A DNA stretch of 64,000 bases, taken from the NCBI RefSeq assembly GCF_050948215.1, contig NC_135164.1:7817116-7881115 (forward strand), written 5' to 3'. The stretch comes from Halictus rubicundus. Taxonomy: Eukaryota; Arthropoda; Insecta; Hymenoptera; Halictidae. Positions 1 through 11,870 of the stretch are shown piece after piece. Both the position numbers and the translations under genes were made by a program. Within the stretch, counting starts at the first letter, position 1. Every line of letters starts with the position of its first letter. The notes beneath the pieces are model-generated. The model was not told the origin of the DNA. It ran no database searches and saw only the letters and a program-made list of their open reading frames with translations.

Positions 1-1337
1 GTATTTTGACAGAGAAGAAATAGGATTGTTCCATTAATTACAGCTGACTAATTACACCGCTCGACACGTATTCGTATCTACAACTTCAAGTAAACGTGCT
101 CGGGATCTCAAGATATGTATCTATCAGTTTTTATTCAACTCTCACGTGCTACTTTCGAGAAGATATTTTGAAAAATCTAAATCCCCAGAAAATTATGGTA
201 CCGCGTGTAGCACTACTCTAGTCGAGTCTAAGAAAAATTTGGAATAGAAGTTACGAATGGAGGAATGTTAATTTTATTTGTTAGATCCCAGTATTTTGAA
301 ATAACTATTTGCGGAATACGTTGTAGAAACACGATCGCGTGCGAATATTAATTGGAATATAATCATCATACAGTAGAAATAGAATACTATTATTAATTCC
401 TTCGTGGCAATTAGTTCAATTTTAACGATTTCAGAGGAAACGTCGAAATAATGCTTCAGATCGATTACCGTTAACGAGGCCCGATACCATTTACATTTCA
501 CGACGAATGAAAGTTTCCGGTTGCCTTCCAAATCTAATTTCGCGCAATTATGACTTCGAATAATTGACGGAGTTAATTATCGCGCTCGACGGTGCGTCGA
601 GATATTTCGACGATCCTACGTGTTCACGTGGACGATGATACAATGACGTGGAGCAGAGGGTGAAATGTCATGTACGCTGTCGAGGTTGCGCACCCTATCC
701 TTTGCCTTAATGTCATTCATTTACCCTGCGCTGCTGAAATTTGGCTCGTTTCGCATCTTCGCTAGTTAGAAGGTCGAGCATTACACAAATCACCACAAGA
801 CTGCCTTTTCAAATGTACAGGGTGTATAAAAACTGGTCATCCCTCCTAGGGGTGGACATTCGTCAAAGAAACTTGCCGCAAAACTGTTTACAACGAAGAA
901 AATTGTTGTCGAAGTTTTTCTTTACATCTACACCTTGTATAGCGTTTCAATTCTCTCGCATCACGAAGATGATATCTTTCCATCTAATGATACGTTCTCG
1001 CATCGATTCTGCAACCGATCTCGAAGGTATCGTCCCGACTTTTAATAACCTTTTCAGAACTTTGCGGCGTTAAGAAATACTCTGCGCAATCACATGTATA
1101 TTGATAGACACTGACGCTTCGTGAAGGTACGAACAATTGTCTAACAGCTGCCTGAGAGACTTGTCTGCCTCGAGAGACAAACGAAATTTAAAGGGACATT
1201 CGTCGCCAGGCTCATACCTAATCATTGTCAGCCTGCCCATTCGGATCATGAATTTGAAGTTGCAAAAATATGAAAGAAAACCTTGTATCCAATGTTACAT
1301 GTGCGACTACTAATTCTACAATATAAAATACTGATGT
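1..1337. other. Non-coding DNA, no gene seen
   Basis: AT-rich sequence with only short chance frames. A CAGGGTGTATAAAAACTGG stretch at about 818 is one end of a TA-flanked element of the kind complete at 19721-20025, but no matching right end is visible. Confidence 0.5.
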
Positions 1338-1933
1338 AAAGTACACTTACAAATTTTTCAGAATGATCGGTTCCTCCGTCGGATCCACAGCACACTATTC
1401 TTGACTCACGCGAATGCGTCCGAATAATTGTGCCCGTCTTTCGGAGCCATTTTCGAAGCACGAAACACCACGCTTCTACACAATCAGTAAACACTACACA
1501 ACACACTTAACGAAATCGTGACAGCGAACGAGAAGATGTTGCTCCGACCACGATCAAAATGATACTGAGATTTTAATCGTTTCTAGATTCGAAAACAAGG
1601 TAAACAAATTGCGGTCGGCTGAATTGACCTGGTTTCCCGGAACTCCCTGTTTTTGTATCTAGTGTTTTTGGACCCACGGCGTCTGTATAGTGTAACCTAG
1701 CATAATCTGACCCTAACACGTGCGTCGCAGCTGAGCGATTAAAGTCGCAGTATTATTTTGATCGTGGTCGGAGCAACTTCTTCTCGTTCGGTGTCAAAAT
1801 TTCGTTAAGTGTATTGTGTAGATTTTAGTGATTGTGGTCCAATCGTTCGGACGTGTTCGCGTGTGTCAATAATAGTGTTCCGTGGATACGACGGCGGAAC
1901 AGAAGATTCAGAAAAAATTGTAAGTGTACTTTT
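1338..1933. repeat. Inverted duplication, two diverging arms around a 180-bp spacer
   Basis: Arm 1 (1338-1567, minus) and arm 2 (1748-1933, plus) both begin inwards with a TTTGATCGTGGTCGGAGCAA-type sequence. They share TTCTCGTTCG, TTTCGTTAAGTGT and TTCGGACG, and end outwards in a TTGTAAGTGTACTT sequence containing a GTAAGTG splice-donor-like site. Arm 1 carries about 40 extra bases that include an ATG followed by 13 sense codons. The layout resembles two copies of a first exon pointing away from each other. Whether this is a transposon end, a duplicated promoter or a pseudogene piece cannot be told from sequence alone. Confidence 0.6.
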
Positions 1934-2164
1934 GTGTAAAATTTTATGTCTTTTATTAAGATGTGCTTATTATTCTCTGCGAGAAAGAGAACGTTCGCGA
2001 GTCTTTTCAATAAATTTTAAAGAAAAGTAAAATCTTACGTGAATTTGTAATCCGTGGAAGCGTTACCCAATTTCGATGAAATTTTCAGAATATATGCAAC
2101 TGATATAAATCTACAGAACGTATTTTTTTAATTTTCATTACAGGCTCGGGTAAAAAGTTAAATT

Positions 2165-2432
2165 AAACAGAACGAAGTCGTTTGATCCTTTTCTAAGAAA
2201 TTATTCCAGTATTAATGGCGTGACTTTTTTGACTGACGTATATAAGCACCTGGGCTATATGGAGATATTTACTTTTTTCGCAGTTCTTGACAATTATAAT
2301 TTAAAAATTTTTCTCAAATATCATATCTTTCTCAGTTCTTAAAGAAACTCAAGTCATTTGGTCCACTGCGAAAACAGTTATTTCATTTGAAGCGGCGTGT
2401 GAGGACATTTTCGACTGACCGTATAAGGGTAC
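2165..2432 (+). repeat. Degenerate direct duplication of about 170 bp
   Basis: Two stretches (about 2165-2260 and 2337-2432) share a loosely matching order: an A-rich lead, GTCRTTTGRTCC, TTATTYCA, GGCGTG, TTTTYGACTGAC and GTATAAG. They are strongly diverged. Nothing else recognisable lies between 1934 and 3150 apart from a GC-rich patch at 2650-2950. Confidence 0.3.
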
Positions 2433-3151
2433 CAATGAAAGGGTGTACCTTTTTGTTGACTGCAGAGAAAATGGCGGAATTTGCACGCGTAAATCGGATT
2501 CTTAGTTCGTCGGATCGATGGTCGCGTTCCGGGGAAGCGAGTAGGAGGGTTTTGCGGTCTGAAGCGGCACTGGGAACTCTCTCAAAAATCAATTCTCCGT
2601 TCCCCGGCGACCGCAACGATTTGCTGCTATTTTTGCACCTATCGGGAACAATCGCGGCACGGAGATTTGCTCCGCGGTCAAAATGAAAATGCGCTCGCGC
2701 CGTCTGCGGGTAGGCGAATCATGTTGCGGTGGAACCGACGGATTGGCGAACAGCATCGCGTTTCACTCCGGATCTCTGTGTACGCGCGACGATAACTATT
2801 CGTGTGTTTACATCGTAAGTAGCTAGAGGAACGACCATCGGTAATTAGGTCGACTGCGCAAAACAAGTGGCCACGCGGCCCGACCCGGCCCGGCCCGGTC
2901 CTGCATCCTCGTTTAAATTCGAGCCCGACTTTTACTCCGACGTGGAAGCGCGTTTCGTATCGATCGTGCACAATTAATGCTCTGACCCCGTATAAAACGA
3001 GCGCAAGAAAGAAATCGATCTTTTCGTATGGTGATTCTGGATCTGTTACTGGAGCATCGCAACAACTTCAGAAAAAGAAATTTACTGCTCGATAAACAAT
3101 GTCCTGCGATTTCTATTTTCGAGTTTGACTTTCGAACGAGTCCAAATTTCA

Positions 3152-3538
3152 CACTAGGTTTACGGAGCACCAGAAGTGACTATTTTACATTACTTCATAA
3201 AAATAACATGAATGTATCTGTCGAAATTTGTAGCCACTTTTTCAAATGATATATACCCGAAGAAATAGTTAAATAATTCCTCATGGACGCATCCTTACAA
3301 TCTCAATATTCGTAAATTAAAAATATTAGAATCCGTCATTTTGACTATTTTCATTCTAAAACTAAATTTTTCTTCCGTCTTGGAAGATTTCCACATACAA
3401 TATTTAAATGTTTAGTAATCTATTAAATACAAATTTTGTAATGTAACAAATCTTTTGTAACATTTTTTGTAATTTCTTTGAAATAACGCCACAACAATTT
3501 CTAGTGGTGCTTTAGAGTCACCACTCGAGTGCAAAGGG
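3152..3538. mobile_element. Chimeric TTAA element: family B left part joined to family A right part
   Basis: The left half (3152 to about 3345) follows family B (CACTAGGTTTACGGAGCAC start, complete at 53801-54018). From the shared word CTATTTTCATTCTAAAAC it follows family A (complete at 41967-42191) up to CACTCGAGTGCAAAGGG, next to TTAA at 3539-3542. The left target is degraded. It is a hybrid of two short non-autonomous families, by recombination or by insertion plus deletion. Confidence 0.65.
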
Positions 3539-3542
3539 TTAA

Positions 3543-5526
3543 TATGGTACGATCCTTTTTTTTTTCGATAATCGGGTATTTAGTGTTCGAATACTTTTTG
3601 GATCCACCGAATTTGATTGAATGGCTGTTCGAGGGAATTTTGTAATTACTACGTAACGAGACACTTTCCGCTTTCCTCGACCTATAAAACTGAAGAATCC
3701 CGGAATTGGAAAAATAGCAAAATATGTTGTACGTTACTTGTCACGGTCCGCTGTCGTTGCGCAACACGACACGGCGAGCGTCACGGGAGAAAAACAAATC
3801 GCCTTCTCGTGTGTCAACCTAATGAAATTCATGGTGGCTCACCTGCGATCTTCCGTTCTCGCATACGACGCCACAGCGCCTCCGCCTTTCGCATCGGCCA
3901 GTTCTCCACCTTCGCGCTGAAGCTGCGGAAGAACTTGTACTCCTTGAAGTGCGACATTCTTCTGCCGGTCGCGTGTCCGGATTCGTCGATTGGACCAGAA
4001 CTTGCAGGCGTGGAAGGCCGAGCTTCCTCGGTCGACATTTTCCGATAGATTCTGCTCAGTTTCTCCTTCGTACCCTCCAGTTTGCCTCTCGAAGTTCTAC
4101 GCTTCCGTTTGGCCACACACGACGAAAGTCACGAGGAAAAATTTCTGTACTCAAATTCTGTACTGCACAAACATCTCCAGACTCTCAAATTTTTCAATTT
4201 CTCCAGAAACACCTCGGTTACCGTTATTCGGACCCTCAAAATTATTATCTTCGAAACGTACTCGTAAGATTCTCTTATTATGCCACCGGATTCCCCGGCT
4301 CGTAATTGTTCGCGGAATACTACTCGTTACTTGGAAACACAGAGAGAAATTCTCGTAATTGAAACTTGGATTGTTATTTCGGGGTTTCTAAAAACGGGGG
4401 GACGTAAATTTCAGTCTAGCCGATTCATTCATAGTTATTCGCTGCCGTGTGCTCGTTCCACTTTACGTCTTTCCGTGTGTTTCTTAAAGAATTGCCCACT
4501 TGTTGCCGCGTGCAGTGGTACTCGAGATTATCGTTTCCACGTTTTCGACGCGTTCGTCGTGTCCCGGTTGAAACGCGAGTGGAAACGGTTTCTGACAGCG
4601 CGCGTTGGACTGCGTCGAACGATGTCTGTTTAAACAATAGGAGAGCACCGCTCACTCGATTTCACGCGACACGCGAATTTCACTTGCCCGTGGAACTTGA
4701 ATCGATTCTAATGAAAAATATCAAGTTTCTTTGTCGAGCGATCTCTTCTCAAGTCGGGCGGATATCGGAGAATTGCTATGAATTGCTGCGATAATGTCAA
4801 GCTCACTTTCGGGACTCCCTCGGCTCTTTCTCGGTGAACCACTGTGGACGATTCGCTAATAAATCTTCGCTCGGTGCAATTTACTCGGCTCCGATCTTCG
4901 TTTCCAAAGGCTGCAATATTTTAATGCGGTGATTCGCAGCGTATCTGTGGCGCACTTCGAGGATATCTGCGAAGATGAACGGGAGCACTTCTCTGGGATG
5001 AAGCTGTGCTCGCAACAGGTGCGAAGAGACCCGAGATCCCTTGCATTATATCCCGGAGGTGTTTCGCTCGAAACTTTCTTTGCTGCTTTCCTATCTTCAA
5101 TTTCTCGTAATTCTCGTAAGTCGGCCGGCTTAAGAAATTAAACGTAGTTCCCAATTAGTTCTAGCACACTTTCGGGCTCAACTGGAACCGGGGAAAAATT
5201 CATTTAAAGGGTCTTTCCGACTCGAGGACACTTGGGAAAAAGTATATCACCGTATGTCGACGAAATGTACGCAGCGAGTGCACCACCGAACGAGTATTTT
5301 ATTAACGAAGAAGCATTCTCTCGGAACGTTTCCCATTTCTCTAATTATGATTGCAGCGTACGGATTTTACGCGTTTATAAGGAACACAGGTAAAGCTGGC
5401 GACCGTGTTAGAAGAACTTGAGAATATTGCTAGATTGTCTTCGATTTATCGATATTAGTTGAAAGAAAATTTTCATTTATTTTCTGTTTGGGACAGTTGA
5501 CTTGGAGAGATTTTATTTCGCATATA
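3543..5526. other. Non-coding DNA, overlapping chance frames only
   Basis: Several overlapping open frames on both strands (about 3617-4800) have no domain, no consistent splice structure and mixed composition. I treat the block as intergenic or intronic. Confidence 0.45.
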
Positions 5527-5927
5527 CAGGGTCATCCGTTTTTAAACGGCCAAACGTCAACCAGCTATAGAGGACCCGAAATGAAACAACTATCACCCAT
5601 AACACTTTTTTTGATTCGGTCTTGATTTTTAGATAATTGCAAAAACCCGTCATTTTTTGCGTTCACTTAAGATTATATATATTAGGACTGCAATTACGTA
5701 TCTTGATGATTTCTCCTTTGTTTGGTTTAAAATAAATAGGGGCATCTCTTTTTATTAAGTCAACTTTTTTGTATGACCTTTGGATCTTGGTTTTTTTGAC
5801 ATGGGGCGCGCCGTGGAGACTGAATGAAATCACTTCGAATCAAAAAAAGTGTTAGGGGTGAAAGTTGTTCCATTTGGGGTCCTCTATGGCCGGTTGACGT
5901 TTGGCCGTTTAATAACGGATGACCCTG
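5527..5927. mobile_element. TA-flanked foldback element (CAGGGTCATCCG ends)
   Basis: About 95 bp at each end are inverted copies: CAGGGTCATCCGTTWTTAAA, then ACGGCCAAACGTCAACC, a TAGAGGACC block and CACTTTTTTTGATTCG. TA flanks both ends (5525-5526 and 5928-5929), as for Tc1/mariner-type insertions. There is no transposase frame, so this is a 401-bp non-autonomous element that would fold into a long hairpin if transcribed. Confidence 0.85.
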
Positions 5928-6919
5928 TAGATCCGCGAGAATTTCTTCTTCCTGATCGGTCATTGAAATTTTTATATTCCCTTATATTTCTTTATCTTCG
6001 ATCAGTTTAACGACCACAACTATTTCCGACGGTTTTCTAGCAGATTAAAATTAATTTTTAGTGAAATCACAGTTTTTGAATTCGCTTAGGATCGATTTTA
6101 AAGGCGACTGCACACAGAAACACGTACACCTGTGTAGCGCAACGGTATCGAATAAATCAAAAGGAATTTATGTTTCGACTTCCTGGAAAATAGATTCGTT
6201 TCGTTTGTGACGCTATCGATCATCCGGTACGTTTTTTTTTTCCAGTTCGACGATCATTTTGCGAACACGCCGCGCGTTTCTTCGCCCGCCGAAAGCGTCG
6301 GGCGTTTTGTTTACCTGCCAATCGTTCAACATTCGACCAACGAGCAAATCGTCACGGCTAGACGTCCGTTTGCGAACGAGAAAATATGATGTCGACGAGA
6401 GCCGCGGAATATCGGAAAGCGAAACGCGGAATGTCGTTTCCGCTGCCGGGGATTTATGCCACCGGAAAGACGAATATGGCTGCGTATTACTTTCTGTCAA
6501 ATATTGACCTTCTGCCGAGGAAGATTGTGAAAACTCGAGACGTCTATCCGAACGTTTCGCTAAGGAAACGTCGCGATAAATCAAGTAGCTCCTAAAACGG
6601 CGATTCGTGCGCTGCAGGAAAATTATTTCCTCGAATATACTATAATTTAATGTTTCGATGCTTACTTTGCCCAAATACCTACAATACGTTGCCTAGAGTA
6701 TGTTGTTACAGGCATTAGTAATTAATAGAAAATGTTGAACGACTGGTTCTCCTTGAAAAAGATAAATCATTTTATAAGGCCGCTATAGACTGTGCAAAAC
6801 TTTCTATATTGAGTGTAAATATTCAAACTGCTGCAGAATGATTTATTACCCCTCGAACCTTTTCGAATTACAGTGAAAATAAATTAAGAGAAATTCTTAC
6901 ATTGTTTTAATTTTAACTT
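5928..6919. other. Non-coding DNA, no gene seen
   Basis: Overlapping short frames on both strands at 6207-6674 look like chance. The block is otherwise AT-rich with no recognisable element. Confidence 0.4.
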
Positions 6920-7432
6920 GAATTTTCAAACTTTAGAGGAATTATTATAGCGAAAATAAATTAAGAGAATATGAACTATCCCCGAAAATGCACTATCCCC
7001 TCTTCTTCTTCATCCGAAATACGACGAAAGCCGGTCCCTAGCCGTCGCCTTATATCGAAATAACACTGTAGTGAGATGTGTGTGAATTTTCAAATTTCCA
7101 AATTTTAGAAGAATTATTATAGTGAAAATAAATTAAGAGAATGTGCCCTATCCCCTCGAGAAATGCACTATCCCCTCTTCTTCTTCATCCGAAATACGAC
7201 GAAAGTCGGTCCCTAGCCGTCGCCTTATATCGAAATAAAACTGTAGTGAGATGTGTGTGAATTTTCAAATTTCCAAATTTTAGAAGAAATATTATAGCGA
7301 AAATAAATTAAGAGAATGTGCCCTATCCCCTCGAGAAATGCACTATCCCCTCTTCTTCTTCATCCGAAATACGACGAAAGCCGGTCCGTAGCCGTCGCCT
7401 AATATCGAAATAAAACTGTAGTGAGATGTGTG
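6920..7432 (+). repeat. 175-bp tandem repeat, about three units
   Basis: The words CACTATCCCCTCTTCTTCTT recur at 6991, 7166 and 7341, exactly 175 bp apart. Each unit has an AATTAAGAGAAT block, paired CTATCCCCT words and a CGACGAAAGYCGGTCC stretch. The first unit lacks about 8 bp near its start. The reverse complement of the CCGACTTTCGTCGTATTTCGG core is also found at 46333-46398 and 57219-57300, so the unit derives from an interspersed element. Confidence 0.85.
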
Positions 7433-7482
7433 GGTCAGAAATGACTCGGGCATAGGCCTAGAATTCGCAAGGAGTCCGACGG
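7430..7482 (-). mobile_element. End of TTAA family F element
   Basis: On the minus strand this reads from TTAA (7483-7486) through CCGTCGGACTCC, TAGGCCTATGCCCG and GTCATTTCTGACCC. The same terminal block starts the complete element at 56979. It closes the 175-bp array on the right, so the array probably grew inside a family F element. Confidence 0.6.
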
Positions 7483-7486
7483 TTAA

Positions 7487-8446
7487 ATTTTGCGATCCTC
7501 AGGATTGGCACAGAAAGTGTTTTGCATGAACTGCAATCTGGAAATTATAAATAACGCACAACAATCGGAAGGACCGAAAGAATTTGCGTCGAGCGTTGAA
7601 ACGTTCTAGCAGAAGGAGAGTGACGGATGAAAAAGTGAGAAAATGGAAATGGAACTTTTGGATATTAATTTAGAAATTGCGAGTATTATCGAGGCACGTA
7701 GACGTTCTGAAAATTGCCGGCTGTCATCTCTCTTCACTTTGCTCTCGACTTGGGGCCATCGGAGATGAGCGTGAGAAAGGTTCGGTGTGAATGAAATAGA
7801 GACAAAGGTTCGAGCAGTTCGAAGAAATGGTGGAGATAATTCCGCGAATATCATCACATTATCGAGGGGAAACGAGAAATCGTGTTTTTCTATTTCGCGT
7901 TACCGGTGGGAAATGAGGAACCTCGTTTCCAGCCGCGTACGATTGACAATTACAGGTTACTCTTGTAACAATGAAGAAGTAAAACAGGAACAAAAGCGGT
8001 TTACTTTATTTTATGTATATTCGAATATGGATTATATTCTCGTAATTACTGCCCTTGTAATTGCTTCATGTTTTCGATCTGTTTTCTCTGTAATGAATCA
8101 GAGTGGCTTCGTCAAAGGGCATTTTAATTAAAATAATAACATATTGTGAACAATTAAATATTGCAACGAATCGGGCGAAGATTCTAATAATGGAAACTCA
8201 TATTGATTAAAAAAATCAAAGGAAAGAGAAAAGAATGAAAATTACTATTTGATGATTTGTGAGTAAGGAATTAAATAAACCTGAAATAGGTACACGTGAG
8301 TGATACCTTTCTCTGTCGGTGCGGTAATAAATCATTGAAAAACCTCCATTTTGCAATACACTGTTCATGACATTTTAACCATCGACAACGTGTTCAATGG
8401 TAAAACAATTAATTTGTTTTGCGAGCAGAGATTACTCTGAAAAATA
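7487..8446. other. Non-coding DNA, no gene seen
   Basis: Short frames only; no domain, splice pattern or repeat that I recognise. Confidence 0.4.
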
Positions 8447-8623
8447 CAGTGATTTCTCTATATACGTCGCCAAGGCCTCGAAGATAAACGTCGCGGAACT
8501 ATCCCCACGAGGGGCCACGAAGCTCGAGGAGGAGTGTAAACATAACCCGACTCGAGTATGTCTTCTGCGCGATATACGACACTGGCAAGACCCGTGTTGT
8601 CGACATATATCGAGAATTCACCG
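8447..8623 (+). mobile_element. pogo/Tigger-like short element
   Basis: The ends are imperfect inverted copies: CAGTGATTTCTCTATATACG on the left and, read inwards from the right, CGGTGAATTCTCGATATATG. TA lies on both sides (8445-8446 and 8624-8625). The 177-bp body has no coding capacity. A close relative lies at 57033-57216 and a right-end fragment at 62029-62065. The pogo/Tigger assignment rests on end style and the TA target only. Confidence 0.75.
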
Positions 8624-9560
8624 TATAGTATATTCGCGTTGATTACGACCAAATTTTTGCTATTTCCTTTTTGCCTCGGTAAGTTCACGATTGAAAATAC
8701 AGCCAGTTGATCAGGTTGCTACTATGGAGCCAGATGATCATAATTCATGCGCTGGCTGTGCATCCTAACGGGAATACCGGCGGGGTCAAAAATCCTAATC
8801 GTTCAGGTACAAATCCGTTTTATCGGGTCTTATATCGAGCTTGTCTGCCCGCGGAAAATTTTCAATCCGTTCGCAGAGATTAGCGATGTCGTTAATATCG
8901 TCATTAGCGGCGCATTGAATAATTCATTTCGCGTTTGCAACTCGGGCCGAGCTCGGGCCAGAAGCTGCCCGTTTACACGGGTTTCCAGCGTTCAATTTTC
9001 ATCGCGGACGACGCGACGGTGAAACGATCGGGGCCCAACAAAATTAAAACGAGCCGCGCGCAGTTTATGCAAATTACCGTCACTTTCTCGAGCACCGTTT
9101 GCCGAACAAGTCTTTGTCACATTGTCACCGGTGCTCGGACAGACGCGGAGGAAGCTATTAGCGGTTGTTCACCGTGGCTCGACACTTCCGGGGTAGTATT
9201 CTACTCCTGTACAATTTTCGACCCCTTAATTGCTTACGCTTGTCGCACCGGTACCCGCTAATTGTTGTCTATGCCCAGCGGATTAAGCTTTCGATCCTTA
9301 TCGACGATTTTTCCTTCCGATCCGGCAACGACTCGCGGCGAATGTGATTATCGGAGTGTTTATGCAGATCTCACGTTTTCTAACTCGACTCTAACAAAAT
9401 GGAGTAACATGGACATTTTCTTCACATCTCCAATAGGTAGAAAATAATATGAAAATATTCCTAAATTCTTTTAACGATTTTGTGTTTCTCCTACTTAATT
9501 TTGCCATTGATGCATAATATCCGCAGTTTAGTGACTATTGTGGATCATAGCGCAAAATTT
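8624..9560. other. Non-coding DNA, moderately GC-rich, no gene seen
   Basis: The 8740-9350 stretch is less AT-rich than its surroundings and has chance frames in several phases. No gene can be supported. Confidence 0.4.
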
Positions 9561-11137
9561 TCTATGTAAAATCCTACCCCAGAGAATATTCGATCAATGA
9601 TAATTAAAATTTGGAGGTGTATTAAGTATGCGTAGAGTGTGAATTTTCTCTGAGAAGCTTTGCCACGAAACAGAGGATAAGATACTTTTCTTAGCCGTGA
9701 CACCCTGTGTGTATCTTTTCTATGTAAAATCCTACCCCAGAGAATATTCGATCAATGATAATTAAAATTTGGAGGTGTATTAAGTATGCGTAGAGTGTGA
9801 ATTTTCTCTGAGAAGCTTTGCCACGAAACAGAGGATAAGATACTTTTCTTAGCCGTGACACCCTGTGTGTATCTTTTCTATGTAAAATCCTACCCCAGAG
9901 AATATTCGATCAATGATAATTAAAATTTTGAGGTGTATTAAATATGCGTAGAGTGTGAATTTTCTCCGAGAAGCTTTGCCACGAAACAGAGGATAAGATA
10001 CTTTTCTTAGCCGTGACACTCTGTGTGTATCTTTTCTATGTAAAATCCTACCCCAGAGAATATTCGATCAATGATAATTAAAATTTGGAGGTGTATTAAG
10101 TATGCGTAGAGTGTGAATTTTCTCTGAGAAGCTTTGCCACGAAACAGAGGATAAGATACTTTTCTTAGCCGTGACACCCTGTGTGTATCTTTTCTATGTA
10201 AAATCCTACCCCAGAGAATATTCGATCAATGATAATTAAAATTTTGAGGTGTATTAAATATGCGTAGAGTGTGAATTTTCTCCGAGAAGCTTTGCCACGA
10301 AACAGAGGATAAGATACTTTTCTTAGCCGTGACACTCTGTGTGTATCTTTTCTATGTAAAATCCTACCCCAGAGAATATTCGATCAATGATAATTAAAAT
10401 TTGGAGGTGTATTAAGTATGCGTAGAGTGTGAATTTTCTCTGAGAAGCTTTGCCACGAAACAGAGGATAAGATACTTTTCTTAGCCGTGACACCCTGTGT
10501 GTATCTTTTCTATGTAAAATCCTACCCCAGAGAATATTCGATCAATGATAATTAAAATTTTGAGGTGTATTAAATATGCGTAGAGTGTGAATTTTCTCCG
10601 AGAAGCTTTGCCACGAAACAGAGGATAAGATACTTTTCTTAGCCGTGACACTCTGTGTGTATCTTTTCTATGTAAAATCCTACCCCAGAGAATATTCGAT
10701 CAATGATAATTAAAATTTGGAGGTGTATTAAGTATGCGTAGAGTGTGAATTTTCTCTGAGAAGCTTTGCCACGAAACAGAGGATAAGATACTTTTCTTAG
10801 CCGTGACACCCTGTGTGTATCTTTTCTATGTAAAATCCTACCCCAGAGAATATTCGATCAATGATAATTAAAATTTTGAGGTGTATTAAATATGCGTAGA
10901 GTGTGAATTTTCTCCGAGAAGCTTTGCCACGAAACAGAGGATAAGATACTTTTCTTAGCCGTGACACTCTGTGTGTATCTTTTCTATGTAAAATCCTACC
11001 CCAGAGAATATTCGATCAATGATAATTAAAATTTGGAGGTGTATTAAGTATGCGTAGAGTGTGAATTTTCTCTGAGAATCTTTGCCACGAAACAGAGGAT
11101 AAGATACTTTTCTTAGCCGTGACACCCTGTGTGTATC
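9561..11137 (+). repeat. 158-bp satellite-like array, ten units in alternating A/B order
   Basis: Unit starts (TCTATGTAAAATCCTACCCC) fall at 9561 and every 158 bp to 10983. Two variants differ at linked sites: A has TTTGGAGG, TTAAGTATG, TCTGAGAAG and ACACCCTG; B has TTTTGAGG, TTAAATATG, TCCGAGAAG and ACACTCTG. The order is A A B A B A B A B A, so the later copies arose by duplication of a 316-bp A+B dimer. Copies of one type are almost identical, which points to recent expansion or gene conversion. There is no open frame. Confidence 0.95.
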
Positions 11138-11870
11138 CTGTTGTCGATTCGCGACAGACTGCCGATCCTATTGTCCGATTTCACCGAGCGTGTCCCATCC
11201 GGCACATGGACACGCGAAAAATCGTGCGATCGATAAAGAACGATTACAGGTTACAGCGAGATTAGCGAGAGATTAGCTTATCGACAGGTCGCGTGTTTTT
11301 CTTTATTTTACATACTTGAGCGGAACCAGGCGAGACACGGTAACGTATAACACCCCGTGTTTTCCGATAACGGGGACCGGAAAGGGGAAAAAAGTCGATC
11401 TGGATAGAATGTTCCGCAGCCTTGAATCGATTGCGCAGAAACCGTTCCCCGAGAGGTTTCCATTGATAATTAGAACCGAATTTTAAACATCGCCGAGGCC
11501 GGACGGTCGTTAACGGATAGAAATCCCCGCGAACGCTAATTTTCAGTGAAACTAATTGCCGGACGGTTTATTAATATTCATGGTGTCGTCGTCGTCGGGT
11601 GCGTGGTGCAGCACCAAACGCGCCGCGCCAAATACTTTCTTTTCCTATTATTTATAACGGTCGAGGCAGGTGCCGGGAATGCTCGATTAAACGCTATCGT
11701 TCGTACGGATTGTTTATAAGCCGGTAAAACTGGTTGTCTAATCGGCCACGCTTGTGAAATCGTCAGTCGGGAGCGGCTGTTGAACGGACGCTCGTTTCTG
11801 CTCGGACAAACCAGAACTTGCCAATAAATTACGATCCAATTGTCGCTTTGTCACCAGGCTAATCCTACTT
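11138..11870. other. Unique non-coding block with clustered TAATT/ATTA words
   Basis: This block follows the satellite directly and has moderate GC content, a GTCGTCGTCGTCG stretch and several AATTA/TAATT words typical of homeodomain sites. It could be an enhancer or conserved non-coding element, but this rests on composition only. Confidence 0.25.

Noticed and set aside
2985..3005. TATAAAA at about 2991 as a core promoter
   Set aside because: No coding exon or initiator follows, and such words are common in AT-rich DNA.
9561..11137. CRISPR-like array
   Set aside because: Units are contiguous and nearly identical, without variable spacers, and the DNA is eukaryotic.
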